A stretch of 33,579 nucleotides of DNA from Bacillota bacterium (GTDB taxonomy: Bacteria > Bacillota > UBA994 > UBA5500). Positions 1-6,875 of the stretch are shown here, in pieces. The stretch spans positions 1 to 33,579 of the forward strand of contig JAEZJZ010000107.1 in the NCBI GenBank assembly GCA_023436245.1, written 5' to 3'. The notes under the pieces were generated by a model. That model was not told where the DNA came from. It saw only the letters and a program-made list of their open reading frames with translations, and made no database searches. Made by a program: the position numbers and the translations under genes. The stretch's first letter is position 1. Each line of letters begins with the position of its first letter.

Positions 1-39
1 CGCCGGCCCCGCCCGCCGCCCCCCCCCCCCCCGACGGTA
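1..39. other. C-rich low-complexity contig end
   Basis: The window opens with C/G-only sequence, including an uninterrupted run of 14 C at 19-32. Normal complexity begins just before the hydF stop codon at 40-42. This looks like a sequencing or assembly artefact at a contig edge (poly-G on the other strand) rather than biology. Nothing functional is seen here. Confidence 0.6.
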
Positions 40-1242
40 TCAGCCCTGCAGCGATAGGCCGAACGGCTCCAGCGCGCGGGGCAAAATGCCCTTCAGGTAG
101 GCAATCAGTACGCCGTAGTTGACGATAGGCACGCCGACAGCAGTGACATCCTGTAGACGAGCGAGCATGGCGCGGCGGTTGAGCATGCAACCCCCACAAT
201 GCACGACCAGCCTAAACTGGCTCAGGTCGTCCGGAAACGCAGTGCCTGCAACCCACTCAAATTTCAGTTCGCCGCCAACCCGCTGATTGAGCCAATGCGG
301 AATCTTCACCTGTCCGATGTCCTCGTGTTGCGTGGTGTGGGTGCAAGTCTCGGCGATCAGCACACGGTCACCAGCCTGCAACGACTGTACCGCCCTAGCG
401 CCGGCAACCAGAGTAGCCAGGTCACCCTTCTGCCTGGCGAAGAGCATGGAGAAGCTGGTCAGACCGATCTCACGAGGCGTGATCGCGGCGGCTTGCGCGA
501 ACACTTGGGAATCAGTGATGACCAGTCTGGGAGGCGTCCTGAGATTGGCCAAGGCCGCCTCCGCCTCATCAACTCGGGCCACGATGGCGCTTTGGCCATG
601 ATCCAGCAAATCGCGAATCACCTGCACCTGTGGCAGAATCAGTCGCCCATTCGGCGCCGCCTTGTCGATCGGCACAATCAGCATTGCCTGTTCGCCCGGT
701 TGCAGCAGGTCCCCAACAAGCGGTCTCTCTTCCCAGAAACTCTGCGGCGCCATCTCCACCAGCTTGGTCTTGAGCTCATTGATGCCGCTCATTGTCTGGG
801 CGCTAACCAGGATCTGCGATAGATCTCCCTCGGCTGACGGACTAACTCCAGCCAGCAGGTCAGCCTTGTTCTGCACGACCAGGACAGGGAGATTCTGCGC
901 CCGAGCCACCTCAGCTACCTGTCGCTCCCACTGGGATAGCCCCTGGGTAGCGTCCACCACAATCACCACAAGGTCTGCCTGGCGGAGAATCCGCCTGGAG
1001 GCAGCGACCCGCTTCTCCCCCAAATCCCCTTCATCATCCAGGCCGGGGGTATCGATCAACACCACCGGCCCGAACGGCAGGAGTTCCATCGCCTTGAATA
1101 CCGGGTCGGTGGTCGTGCCAGGAACCTCGGAAACCACAGCCAACTCCTGGCCGGTGATTGCGTTCAGCAGGCTGGACTTGCCGGCATTGCGCCGACCGAC
1201 CAGAGCGATCTGCAGGCGACTACTGCGCGGTGTCTTCAGCAT
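40..1242 (-). CDS. hydF: [FeFe]-hydrogenase H-cluster maturation GTPase HydF
   Basis: HydF is the scaffold GTPase on which the 2Fe subcluster of the H-cluster is assembled before delivery to apo-hydrogenase. The Walker A motif GRRNAGKSS lies at residues 16-24, followed by DTPG and NKAD (G3 and G4 motifs). The C-terminal half has the iron-sulfur ligand pattern C-T-H, then after about 45 residues HCGGC. The ATG at 1242 is chosen because GGGAGG sits 9 bases upstream; it gives 400 aa, the usual family length. An in-frame upstream start would add 15 residues without family character. The start overlaps the 3' end of hydE by 23 bases, so the two are probably translationally coupled. It is the last gene of the operon within this window. 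Confidence 0.95.
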   Translation of the reverse strand: MLKTPRSSRLQIALVGRRNAGKSSLLNAITGQELAVVSEVPGTTTDPVFKAMELLPFGPVVLIDTPGLDDEGDLGEKRVAASRRILRQADLVVIVVDATQGLSQWERQVAEVARAQNLPVLVVQNKADLLAGVSPSAEGDLSQILVSAQTMSGINELKTKLVEMAPQSFWEERPLVGDLLQPGEQAMLIVPIDKAAPNGRLILPQVQVIRDLLDHGQSAIVARVDEAEAALANLRTPPRLVITDSQVFAQAAAITPREIGLTSFSMLFARQKGDLATLVAGARAVQSLQAGDRVLIAETCTHTTQHEDIGQVKIPHWLNQRVGGELKFEWVAGTAFPDDLSQFRLVVHCGGCMLNRRAMLARLQDVTAVGVPIVNYGVLIAYLKGILPRALEPFGLSLQG

Positions 1243-2302
1243 GCTGCTTCGCCTCCCAGGCCGGTGAGTTGCCGCGCCCGGAGCCAAGGTGGCGATCTAT
1301 ACTCTCAATACGGCCTTGCAGACAAGTGAGGCACTGTGTCAGCTGGTCATCCAGGCAAGGCTTGTCGGGGTAGAGTTCATACTGCTGCTTGTAGGGAACA
1401 GGCGTAGCGCTAGGCATGACCACGTTGGCGCCGGCTTGCCAGCCCCGCTCGCGTCCCCGCGGATCCAGAGCGGCCAACGCAGTCGTCACCGGCATGTTCA
1501 CCTTGGGGCAAAGCAGGCGCGTGATCGCCATCATGCGCAGCGTCATTCCGGCAGTGCCGCCCGCAGCATCGGCCAAGGGTGTACACGGGTGAGGAATGAA
1601 GGGGCCGATGCCGATCATGTCCAGCTGCAGTTGCTGCATCAGCAGTAGATCGCTGGCCAAATCAAGCAGCGTCTGCCCGGGCAACCCCACTAAGGAGCCA
1701 CTGCCCACTTCGTAACCAAGCTCAGTCAGCCAGCTCAGGCACTGCAACCGTTCGTCCAGGCTGGAATCAGGGTGCATCCGGGCATACAGCTGCGGGTTGC
1801 TGGTCTCAAAGCGCATCAGGAAACGATCCGCACCAGCGGTACGCAGCCGCGCATATTCCGCGCGCGACCGCTCTCCGATGCTCAACGTGACGGCAAGCTC
1901 TCGGTGCTCGCGCTTGATGCTTTCGACCAAGGCCGTTAGCCGCTCGCAGTTCCACCAAGCGTCTTCGCCGGACTGCAGCACCACTGTGCCTAACCCCCGC
2001 GCCGCCACCTGCCGCACGGCGTGCAGGATCTCTTCCTCGCTCATGCGGAAGCGCTCTGCCGTCTGGTTCTCTGCCCGCAAGCCGCAATAGAGACAACGTC
2101 GCCGACAGATGTTGGAAAACTCAATCAACCCGCGCAGCCAGATGGCGTCGCCAACCTGAGTCCGGCGAACCCGATCGGCTGCCGCCGCCAGGAGCGAGAA
2201 CTCCTCGTCGTCAGACTGCAACAACGCGACCAGTTGTTCGCGCGTCGGTCGCTCGCCGGCGGTCACTCGCAAGAGTGCCGTTCGAAACTCTGTTCTGATC
2301 AT
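1220..2302 (-). CDS. hydE: [FeFe]-hydrogenase maturation radical SAM protein HydE
   Basis: HydE is a radical SAM enzyme of H-cluster assembly that acts on the iron-cysteine complex made by HydG on the way to the 2Fe subcluster. The radical SAM motif CRRRCLYC lies at C66, C70 and C73 and coordinates the 4Fe-4S cluster; the following aromatic/Gly pattern (YCGLRAEN) is typical of HydE. The 360-aa length fits the family. The start ATG at 2302 lies 8 bases after the hydG stop, with AGGTGG just upstream. The 3' end overlaps hydF. Together with HydG and HydF this is the full dedicated maturase trio, though no hydrogenase structural gene is in the window. Confidence 0.95.
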   Translation of the reverse strand: MIRTEFRTALLRVTAGERPTREQLVALLQSDDEEFSLLAAAADRVRRTQVGDAIWLRGLIEFSNICRRRCLYCGLRAENQTAERFRMSEEEILHAVRQVAARGLGTVVLQSGEDAWWNCERLTALVESIKREHRELAVTLSIGERSRAEYARLRTAGADRFLMRFETSNPQLYARMHPDSSLDERLQCLSWLTELGYEVGSGSLVGLPGQTLLDLASDLLLMQQLQLDMIGIGPFIPHPCTPLADAAGGTAGMTLRMMAITRLLCPKVNMPVTTALAALDPRGRERGWQAGANVVMPSATPVPYKQQYELYPDKPCLDDQLTQCLTCLQGRIESIDRHLGSGRGNSPAWEAKQHAEDTAQ

Positions 2303-2310
2303 CCGGCCAC

Positions 2311-3687
2311 CTAGAGATAGAGGTCGCGCTGCCCGGCAGCGATGGCAGCTAGGCGCTCACGGGTCGTCTGTTGCAGCGCGGGGTCAGCAACCGCCGCCAG
2401 CCACTGCTCAAACCGAGGCTTGAGCTCGGCTCTCATGGCTTCGTCCGCATGGTCAGCCAGATACTCTGCCAGGGTGATAATCGCATTTGGTTGACAGAAG
2501 GTCTGAATTTGCCCCTCTTTGGCCAACTCCATGAAATGCTCGCCAGTGCGGCCGAGGCGGTAGCAGCCAGTGCAGAAGCTCGGCAGGTAGCCCTTGGCAG
2601 TGATAGTGCGCACCATCTGCAAGAGGCTGCGATGGTCCGCACCCTCAAACTGCTCCGCGTCGTGGCCGTCCTGGCGATAGCCTCCCGGGCTGGTGGAAGA
2701 AGCGGCGCTCATCTGCGAGATGCCGAGATTTAGCAACTGATCACGCAGATCGGCGGGCTCGCGGGTAGAGAGAATGATTCCAGTGTAGGGGACGGCCAAT
2801 CGCAGCACCGCCACCATGCGCTTGAACTCCAGGTCGGTGGTGGGATAAATCTGCGGCAACTGTTGACCGGAGGCCAGGCGTAGGCGGGGCACAGAGATGG
2901 TGTGAGGGCCCACTCCAAACTGCGCCTGCAGATGGGCGATGTGCTGCATCAGCCCCATCACCTCGAAGCGATGGTCGTAGAGCCCAAACAAGGCACCGAT
3001 GCCGACATCATCGATGCCGCCCTGCATGGCCCGGTCGATGGCTGTGAGGTGATAGTCATAGTTCGCTTTGGCGCCCATCGGATGCATCACCCGATAGGTG
3101 GGGCGGTGATATGTCTCCTGGAACAGCTGATAGGTACCGATGCCGGCTTGCTTGAGCAGGCGATAGTGCTCGACAGTGGTGGCCGCCACGTTGACATTCA
3201 CCCGGCGAATGCGTTCCAGCCCCAAGGAGGTGCCATAAACCGTGTCGATCGCCTGCAGCACATACTCGATCGGAGTCTTGGTCAAATCCTCGCCGCTCTC
3301 CAGCAGCAGGCGTTTGTGCCCCATGGCCAGCAGAATCTCCACCTGCTGCCGAATCTCGGCCTGGTTCAAAGTGCGGCGCTGCAGCAGCGAGTTGTCACGG
3401 CGAAAACCGCAGTAGAGACAGTTGTTGCTGCACTCGTTGGAGAGGTAGAGCGGCGCAAACAGCACCACCCGCTTGCCGTAGATGCGCTCCTTCACGCGCC
3501 TGGCAGTGGCGAACAGCTGCTCCAGCAACTCGTTATCCGTGACAAAGAGCAGCGTTGCCACTTCTTCCGGGTCAAGCCCATGAGCGACATCCGCTTTCTG
3601 CAGAATCTCCTGCACCCGGCCGCGGTCGGCCCGCTGGCCTGAGGCCAGCCAACGTTCAATGAGCTCTTGGTTGATAAATGAGGTCAT
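2311..3687 (-). CDS. hydG: [FeFe]-hydrogenase maturation tyrosine lyase HydG
   Basis: HydG is a radical SAM tyrosine lyase that splits tyrosine to p-cresol, CO and cyanide and builds an Fe(CO)2(CN)-cysteine synthon for the H-cluster. Two cluster motifs are visible: the N-terminal CSNNCLYC (C86, C90, C93) and the C-terminal CX2CX22C (C372, C375, C398), which begins in CTGCYRLGRTG. The C-terminal motif separates HydG from the related ThiH. The length is 458 aa. The start ATG at 3687 has GAGGGGG 8 bases upstream. It follows the small regulator gene after about 50 bases and precedes hydE by 8 bases, so all are probably one transcript. Confidence 0.96.
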   Translation of the reverse strand: MTSFINQELIERWLASGQRADRGRVQEILQKADVAHGLDPEEVATLLFVTDNELLEQLFATARRVKERIYGKRVVLFAPLYLSNECSNNCLYCGFRRDNSLLQRRTLNQAEIRQQVEILLAMGHKRLLLESGEDLTKTPIEYVLQAIDTVYGTSLGLERIRRVNVNVAATTVEHYRLLKQAGIGTYQLFQETYHRPTYRVMHPMGAKANYDYHLTAIDRAMQGGIDDVGIGALFGLYDHRFEVMGLMQHIAHLQAQFGVGPHTISVPRLRLASGQQLPQIYPTTDLEFKRMVAVLRLAVPYTGIILSTREPADLRDQLLNLGISQMSAASSTSPGGYRQDGHDAEQFEGADHRSLLQMVRTITAKGYLPSFCTGCYRLGRTGEHFMELAKEGQIQTFCQPNAIITLAEYLADHADEAMRAELKPRFEQWLAAVADPALQQTTRERLAAIAAGQRDLYL

Positions 3688-3737
3688 CTGATTAGCCCCC
3701 TCTTCCCTGGCACGAGAGGTCTGACGAAGTTAGGGAA

Positions 3738-3983
3738 TCAGAGCGCGATGGCAGACTTCACTTTCACGTGCGGGATGTTGCCCAGCTTGCCGGTGAGTGC
3801 TCCGATGGAGTCGTTGTCGCCATCGACGATCAGCGAAATCACAGATAGGCCCCTTTCTTTGTATGGGATGCCCATGCGTCCCACGATGATCTCGCCGTAC
3901 TCCGAGAGTACCGCATTCACCCGGTTCGCCGCATTCTCCCGTTGACTGACCACAATGCCGATCACTGCTATGCGCGATTCCAC
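3738..3983 (-). CDS. TM1266-family iron-only hydrogenase system regulator
   Basis: This is an 81-aa ACT-like protein of the TM1266 family, which typically sits beside hydE/hydF/hydG and is presumed to regulate them or sense a metabolite; its exact ligand is not established. The sequence opens with RIAVIGIVV (first beta strand), contains an EYGEIIVGRMGIPY segment and ends in a second beta-alpha-beta unit. The start is probably the GTG at 3983, because AAAGGAGG lies 8 bases upstream; an in-frame ATG at 4016 would add an acidic tail unlike the family and would swallow the ribosome site. It is first in the hyd operon, downstream of a structured leader. Confidence 0.85.
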   Translation of the reverse strand: MESRIAVIGIVVSQRENAANRVNAVLSEYGEIIVGRMGIPYKERGLSVISLIVDGDNDSIGALTGKLGNIPHVKVKSAIAL

Positions 3984-4018
3984 GTCTTCGTCCTCCTTTC
4001 TGGCCGAAGATGACAAAA

Positions 4019-4072
4019 CCCACCCCGACCTTGGGGTGGGCGAATAGACTGCTGCCCGGTAGTTTCGCTACC
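4019..4072 (-). promoter_or_regulatory. Structured leader of the hyd operon, possible attenuator
   Basis: Between the regulator gene and the dyad at 4157, the minus-strand transcript can form GGTAG/CTACC around a 5-nt loop (4058-4072). It can then form a strong 8-bp hairpin, CCCACCCC/GGGGTGGG (4019-4040), followed directly by GG and four U (4015-4018). The second hairpin looks like a weak intrinsic terminator about 20 bases before the ribosome site. That placement suggests attenuation. I compared it by eye with several riboswitch classes (NiCo, c-di-GMP-I, SAM-I, Moco, cobalamin) and found no convincing match. Confidence 0.45.
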
Positions 4073-4156
4073 AATCCCCGCGCCCTCAGGCTTACCCTCG
4101 TGCTTAGGTCTTCGTAAATCATCCCTCTCTGACAGGTCACCCCAACAGATCAGGAG

Positions 4157-4181
4157 TTTGTTACGTGAATAACGTAACAAA
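4157..4181 (-). promoter_or_regulatory. Perfect 10-bp inverted repeat, likely operator of the hyd operon
   Basis: TTTGTTACGT at 4157-4166 and ACGTAACAAA at 4172-4181 form a perfect dyad around GAATA. On the minus strand a fair -35 (TTTACA, 4194-4199) lies 17 bases from a weak -10 (TACGTT) that falls inside the dyad, so a bound protein would block the promoter. The outer TTGTTA/TAACAA letters recall the Firmicutes Rex site, but the half-sites are 5 bases further apart than in the Rex consensus, so the identity of the binder is open. Confidence 0.5.
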
Positions 4182-4235
4182 GTTTGTGAGGGTTGTAAAG
4201 AGGCAGGCGTGGCCGCTCAAATTGTGCCCCGCGGA

Positions 4236-4308
4236 GGCTCGGCATGCGAGCCCTTGTCCAGGGGTGCTGGGACAAACCGAATGCAGGCGGGTCGCATGCA
4301 TGCGACCC
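4236..4308. repeat. Intergenic block of three hairpins
   Basis: The gap between the hyd promoter region and the end of speB has three successive dyads: GGCTCG/CGAGCC (4236-4252), TTGTCC/GGACAA (4254-4275), and a perfect 20-bp palindrome at 4289-4308 centred on GCATGC. None has a T tract, so they are not ordinary terminators, although they could end speB transcription. The GTAGGGG-type edge after the palindrome is like dispersed intergenic repeats in other genomes. No coding sequence is seen in 3984-4377. Confidence 0.4.
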
Positions 4309-4377
4309 CTACGGGCGGTACGCCCAGCGTCATAGGGAGCCATGCCCGCGGGACTGCCCAAGAGACAACTGAACTGC

Positions 4378-5262
4378 CTACTCTTTGATGAACGACAGAA
4401 TTGCCTCGCGCACCAACTTCGCCGCGAGCAGCTGGGTGATCTCGGAACTGTCGAGAGCTGGAGCAACCTCCACCAGATCAAAGGCGACCACGTTGCACTG
4501 GCCAAGCAGATGAATGGCCCGCATAATCTCGGCACTGGTGCAGCCGCATGGCTCAGGCGTGCCTGTGCCGGGAGCAAAGGCTGGGTCGAGCACATCGATA
4601 TCCAAAGTGACGTAGACCGGCTTTCCCTGCAGCTCGGGCAGAACCTGCTCCAGCCCTGGGAAAATGCGCTCGGAGAAGAGATGGGTGTACTCTTCGGCGA
4701 ACTGCAGCTCCGACTTCTCGCCCGAGCGAATGCCGAACTGATACACCCGCTTCTTGCCCAGGCAGCGGGCTACGTTGCCGATCACGGTGGCATGGGAGTG
4801 GGCCTCGCCGAAGAACTCGGTGCGCAGATCGGCATGGGCATCGAAGTGCACCACGACCAAGTCCGGATGCTTGGCATAGACTGCCTGGAAGACGCCCCAA
4901 CTGACCAGGTGCTCTCCCCCCAAACAGATGGGCATCTTTCCGTCCTGCACAATCACCGAGACAGCGTTCTTGATCGCCTCCAGGCTGGCCTGCACGTTGC
5001 CAAACGGCAGGTTGACGTCCCCAGCATCGAAGTAGCGACGGTCTGCCAGGGTGCGGTCCTGATGCCAACTATATAGCTCTAGTCCATAGGAGACCTCGCG
5101 GATACGCTCGGGGCCGAGCCTAGTGCCCGGGCGGAAACTGACGGTGTAATCCATGGGCAAGCCGAGAATCACTGCCTCTGCAGAGGCATAATCCTCACAG
5201 GAACCATTGAAGCCCTGGTTCTGCAGCAGCAGAGAAGCTAATTCTGGTTTAATGCGGGGCAT
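4378..5262 (-). CDS. speB: Agmatinase (arginase/ureohydrolase family)
   Basis: Agmatinase hydrolyses agmatine to putrescine and urea using two Mn ions. Metal ligands are visible in GGEHLVSW (H118), DAHADLR (D141, H143, D145) and DIDVLDP (D221, D223). The 294-aa length is normal for bacterial SpeB. The start is taken at ATG 5262, with GAGGTG 6 bases upstream; an in-frame GTG at 5271 would add three residues. It directly follows speE, whose stop lies just upstream of the chosen start, so the two form an agmatine to putrescine to spermidine unit. No arginine decarboxylase is in the window. Arginase itself is less likely given the speE partner, but substrate choice cannot be proven by eye. Confidence 0.9.
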   Translation of the reverse strand: MPRIKPELASLLLQNQGFNGSCEDYASAEAVILGLPMDYTVSFRPGTRLGPERIREVSYGLELYSWHQDRTLADRRYFDAGDVNLPFGNVQASLEAIKNAVSVIVQDGKMPICLGGEHLVSWGVFQAVYAKHPDLVVVHFDAHADLRTEFFGEAHSHATVIGNVARCLGKKRVYQFGIRSGEKSELQFAEEYTHLFSERIFPGLEQVLPELQGKPVYVTLDIDVLDPAFAPGTGTPEPCGCTSAEIMRAIHLLGQCNVVAFDLVEVAPALDSSEITQLLAAKLVREAILSFIKE

Positions 5263-5267
5263 CTGCG

Positions 5268-6098
5268 TCACCTCATCCGAATCAAATTCGTCACAAATGG
5301 TGGCAAGACAAAGGCAGCCTGATGGATGCCGGGAGAGTAGTACTTGGTTTCAAAGACCGGAGCATCCTCCCGGCGCGTGGTCGGATCATGCTGCTTGGAG
5401 CAGACAGTGAAGCTGAACAGACCGCTCTGGTAGGTTGGAATGGACGAGAGATAGAGGCGCACGATGGGGAACACCTGGCGCAGCCCTTCGTGCAGACCGG
5501 GAATCAGCTCGCGGTTGACCCAAGGAGATTCGGTCTGGGCCACAAACATCCCATCCGCCTTCAGCGCGCGATGCAAGTTGCGGTAGAATTCCTGGGCAAA
5601 CAGCCCCACCGCCGGCCCAATTGGGTCGGTGGAATCGACTATGATCAGGTCGAACTCGTCCTTAGCCTGCTTCACGTATTCGATACCGTCGGCAATGCGA
5701 ACGGTCACGCGCGGATCATCCAGAGCGCAGGCAATGGACGGCAGATACTGTTTGGAGAGTTCAACCACCCGCTCATCTATCTCCACCAGCACGGCCTCTT
5801 CCACCGTCGGATGTTTCAGAATCTCACGGATCGCTCCCCCGTCGCCCCCGCCGACCACCAACACTCGCTTGGGGTCGGGATGGGCGCAGAGCGGGACATG
5901 CGTGATCATCTCGTGATAGACAAACTCATCCTGCTCGGTCGTCTGCACCACGCTGTCCAAGAGCAGCATGCGCCCGTACTGATAGGTGTCCACCAAGGCA
6001 ATGTCCTGGTATTTCGATCGCTCGGTATGTAAGGTCTGTTTGATGCGGTAACTGATGGCCATATCCTTACTGTGGTATTCTTTGGCCCAAAGCTCCAT
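5268..6098 (-). CDS. speE: Spermidine synthase
   Basis: SpeE transfers an aminopropyl group from decarboxylated S-adenosylmethionine to putrescine, giving spermidine. The nucleotide-binding GGGDGG is at residues 83-88 and the catalytic DSTDP at 155-159, preceded by the family N-terminal beta region (WAKEYHSK, LLLDSVVQTTEQDEFVYHEM). The 276-aa length is typical. It is the first gene of the speE-speB operon, with a promoter about 30 bases upstream. It is divergent from the carbonic anhydrase gene. Confidence 0.94.
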   Translation of the reverse strand: MELWAKEYHSKDMAISYRIKQTLHTERSKYQDIALVDTYQYGRMLLLDSVVQTTEQDEFVYHEMITHVPLCAHPDPKRVLVVGGGDGGAIREILKHPTVEEAVLVEIDERVVELSKQYLPSIACALDDPRVTVRIADGIEYVKQAKDEFDLIIVDSTDPIGPAVGLFAQEFYRNLHRALKADGMFVAQTESPWVNRELIPGLHEGLRQVFPIVRLYLSSIPTYQSGLFSFTVCSKQHDPTTRREDAPVFETKYYSPGIHQAAFVLPPFVTNLIRMR

Positions 6099-6128
6099 TG
6101 GAACACCCCCTGTCCAATAATCTGCTCT

Positions 6129-6158
6129 ATTCTAGCATGTTCATTTCAAAAGTGGCAA
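6129..6158 (-). promoter_or_regulatory. Sigma-A-type promoter of speE-speB
   Basis: On the minus strand, TTGCCA (6153-6158, 5 of 6 to consensus) is separated by 18 bases from TAGAAT (6129-6134, 5 of 6). It points at speE about 30 bases downstream. This is a motif call only. Confidence 0.6.
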
Positions 6159-6170
6159 ACTAAGGCTAGG

Positions 6171-6210
6171 CAAGAATCGCTCTATTGAGATCGCAACTCT
6201 GCGAGTTGCT
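6171..6210 (-). repeat. Two-hairpin repeat family, partial copy
   Basis: This 40-bp sequence matches 9563-9602 with three differences (37 of 40). It contains the hairpin GCAACTC-TGC-GAGTTGC (6193-6209). In the minus orientation it aligns with the tandem units at 10027-10228 but stops after the first hairpin. Its hairpin ends two bases before the carbonic anhydrase ribosome site, so it could influence that gene's translation. Confidence 0.75.
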
Positions 6211-6223
6211 GGGGAGGATGAGG

Positions 6224-6721
6224 ATGATTAAAGCACCAAAATTTGGACAGGATGTGTTCGTAGCCGAAAACGCCACAGTGATCGGGGATGTGAGCCTCGG
6301 CTCGGGTTCCAGCGTCTGGTTTAGCGCGGTGATTCGCGGAGACGTGGCGCCGATTGCGATCGGCGAGCACAGCAACGTGCAGGACGGATGCCTGTTGCAT
6401 GTGGCCGACAACTTTCCACTGCGCATGGGCAACCATGTCACGGTCGGTCACGGAGCGATTCTGCATGGCTGCACGATTGAGGACGGGGTGCTGATCGGCA
6501 TGGGCGCGATCGTGCTGGATGGCGCGATTATTGGGGCAGGTAGCATCATCGGAGCAGGCGCACTGGTGCCGGAACGCAAGGTGATCCCCCCCCGCTCGCT
6601 GGTGGTCGGCGTGCCCGGCAAAGTGGCGCGGGAAGTACCGCTAGAGGAAGCCGAGCACCTGATCGAGCACGCCAAACAGTATGAAGAGCTCTGGAGGAAA
6701 AGATACGTCACAACTGATTAG
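6224..6721 (+). CDS. Gamma-class carbonic anhydrase-like left-handed beta-helix protein
   Basis: A 165-aa LbetaH hexapeptide-repeat protein of the gamma-carbonic anhydrase/YrdA family, which forms trimers with metal at the subunit faces. The three metal-binding histidines are present in the usual spacing: H59 (QDGCLLHV), H76 and H81 (HVTVGHGAILHG). The hexapeptide pattern runs to about residue 125, followed by a C-terminal helix. ATG 6224 is preferred because GGAGG lies 6 bases upstream; ATG 6218 abuts it. Many YrdA-like members have weak or no CO2 hydration activity, so the enzymatic role is inferred. The gene is a single unit, convergent with hisS. Confidence 0.88.
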   Translation: MIKAPKFGQDVFVAENATVIGDVSLGSGSSVWFSAVIRGDVAPIAIGEHSNVQDGCLLHVADNFPLRMGNHVTVGHGAILHGCTIEDGVLIGMGAIVLDGAIIGAGSIIGAGALVPERKVIPPRSLVVGVPGKVAREVPLEEAEHLIEHAKQYEELWRKRYVTTD

Positions 6722-6818
6722 GCCGTTCTGCGCGAGTCAGGGGCTGGCAACTCCAATCCTTCACTCTGCCGTTCTATTGAGGCAAAAGAACACGGCTAGC
6801 TGAGCAACATAGGACAAA

Positions 6819-6859
6819 GGGGACGCCAGCGGCGCATCTGCATGCGCGCCGGCGTCCCC
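6819..6859. terminator. Bidirectional hairpin between the carbonic anhydrase gene and hisS
   Basis: GGGGACGCC (6819-6827) pairs with GGCGTCCCC (6851-6859), with an inner GGCGC/GCGCC extension. It lies between two convergent genes. On the minus strand the hairpin is followed by TTTG, a weak U tract just after hisS. Confidence 0.65.
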
Positions 6860-6875
6860 TACTCGTGTCAAAACT

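Noticed and set aside
3984..4140. Known riboswitch (NiCo, c-di-GMP-I, SAM-I, Moco, cobalamin) in the hyd leader
   Set aside because: Only short fragments such as a GGTAG hairpin and GGGCAGC recalled these classes; none of the conserved cores could be laid out.
4157..4181. Canonical Rex operator before the hyd operon
   Set aside because: Half-sites resemble Rex, but the spacing between TTGTTA and TAACAA is 11 rather than 6, so I report only an unidentified dyad.
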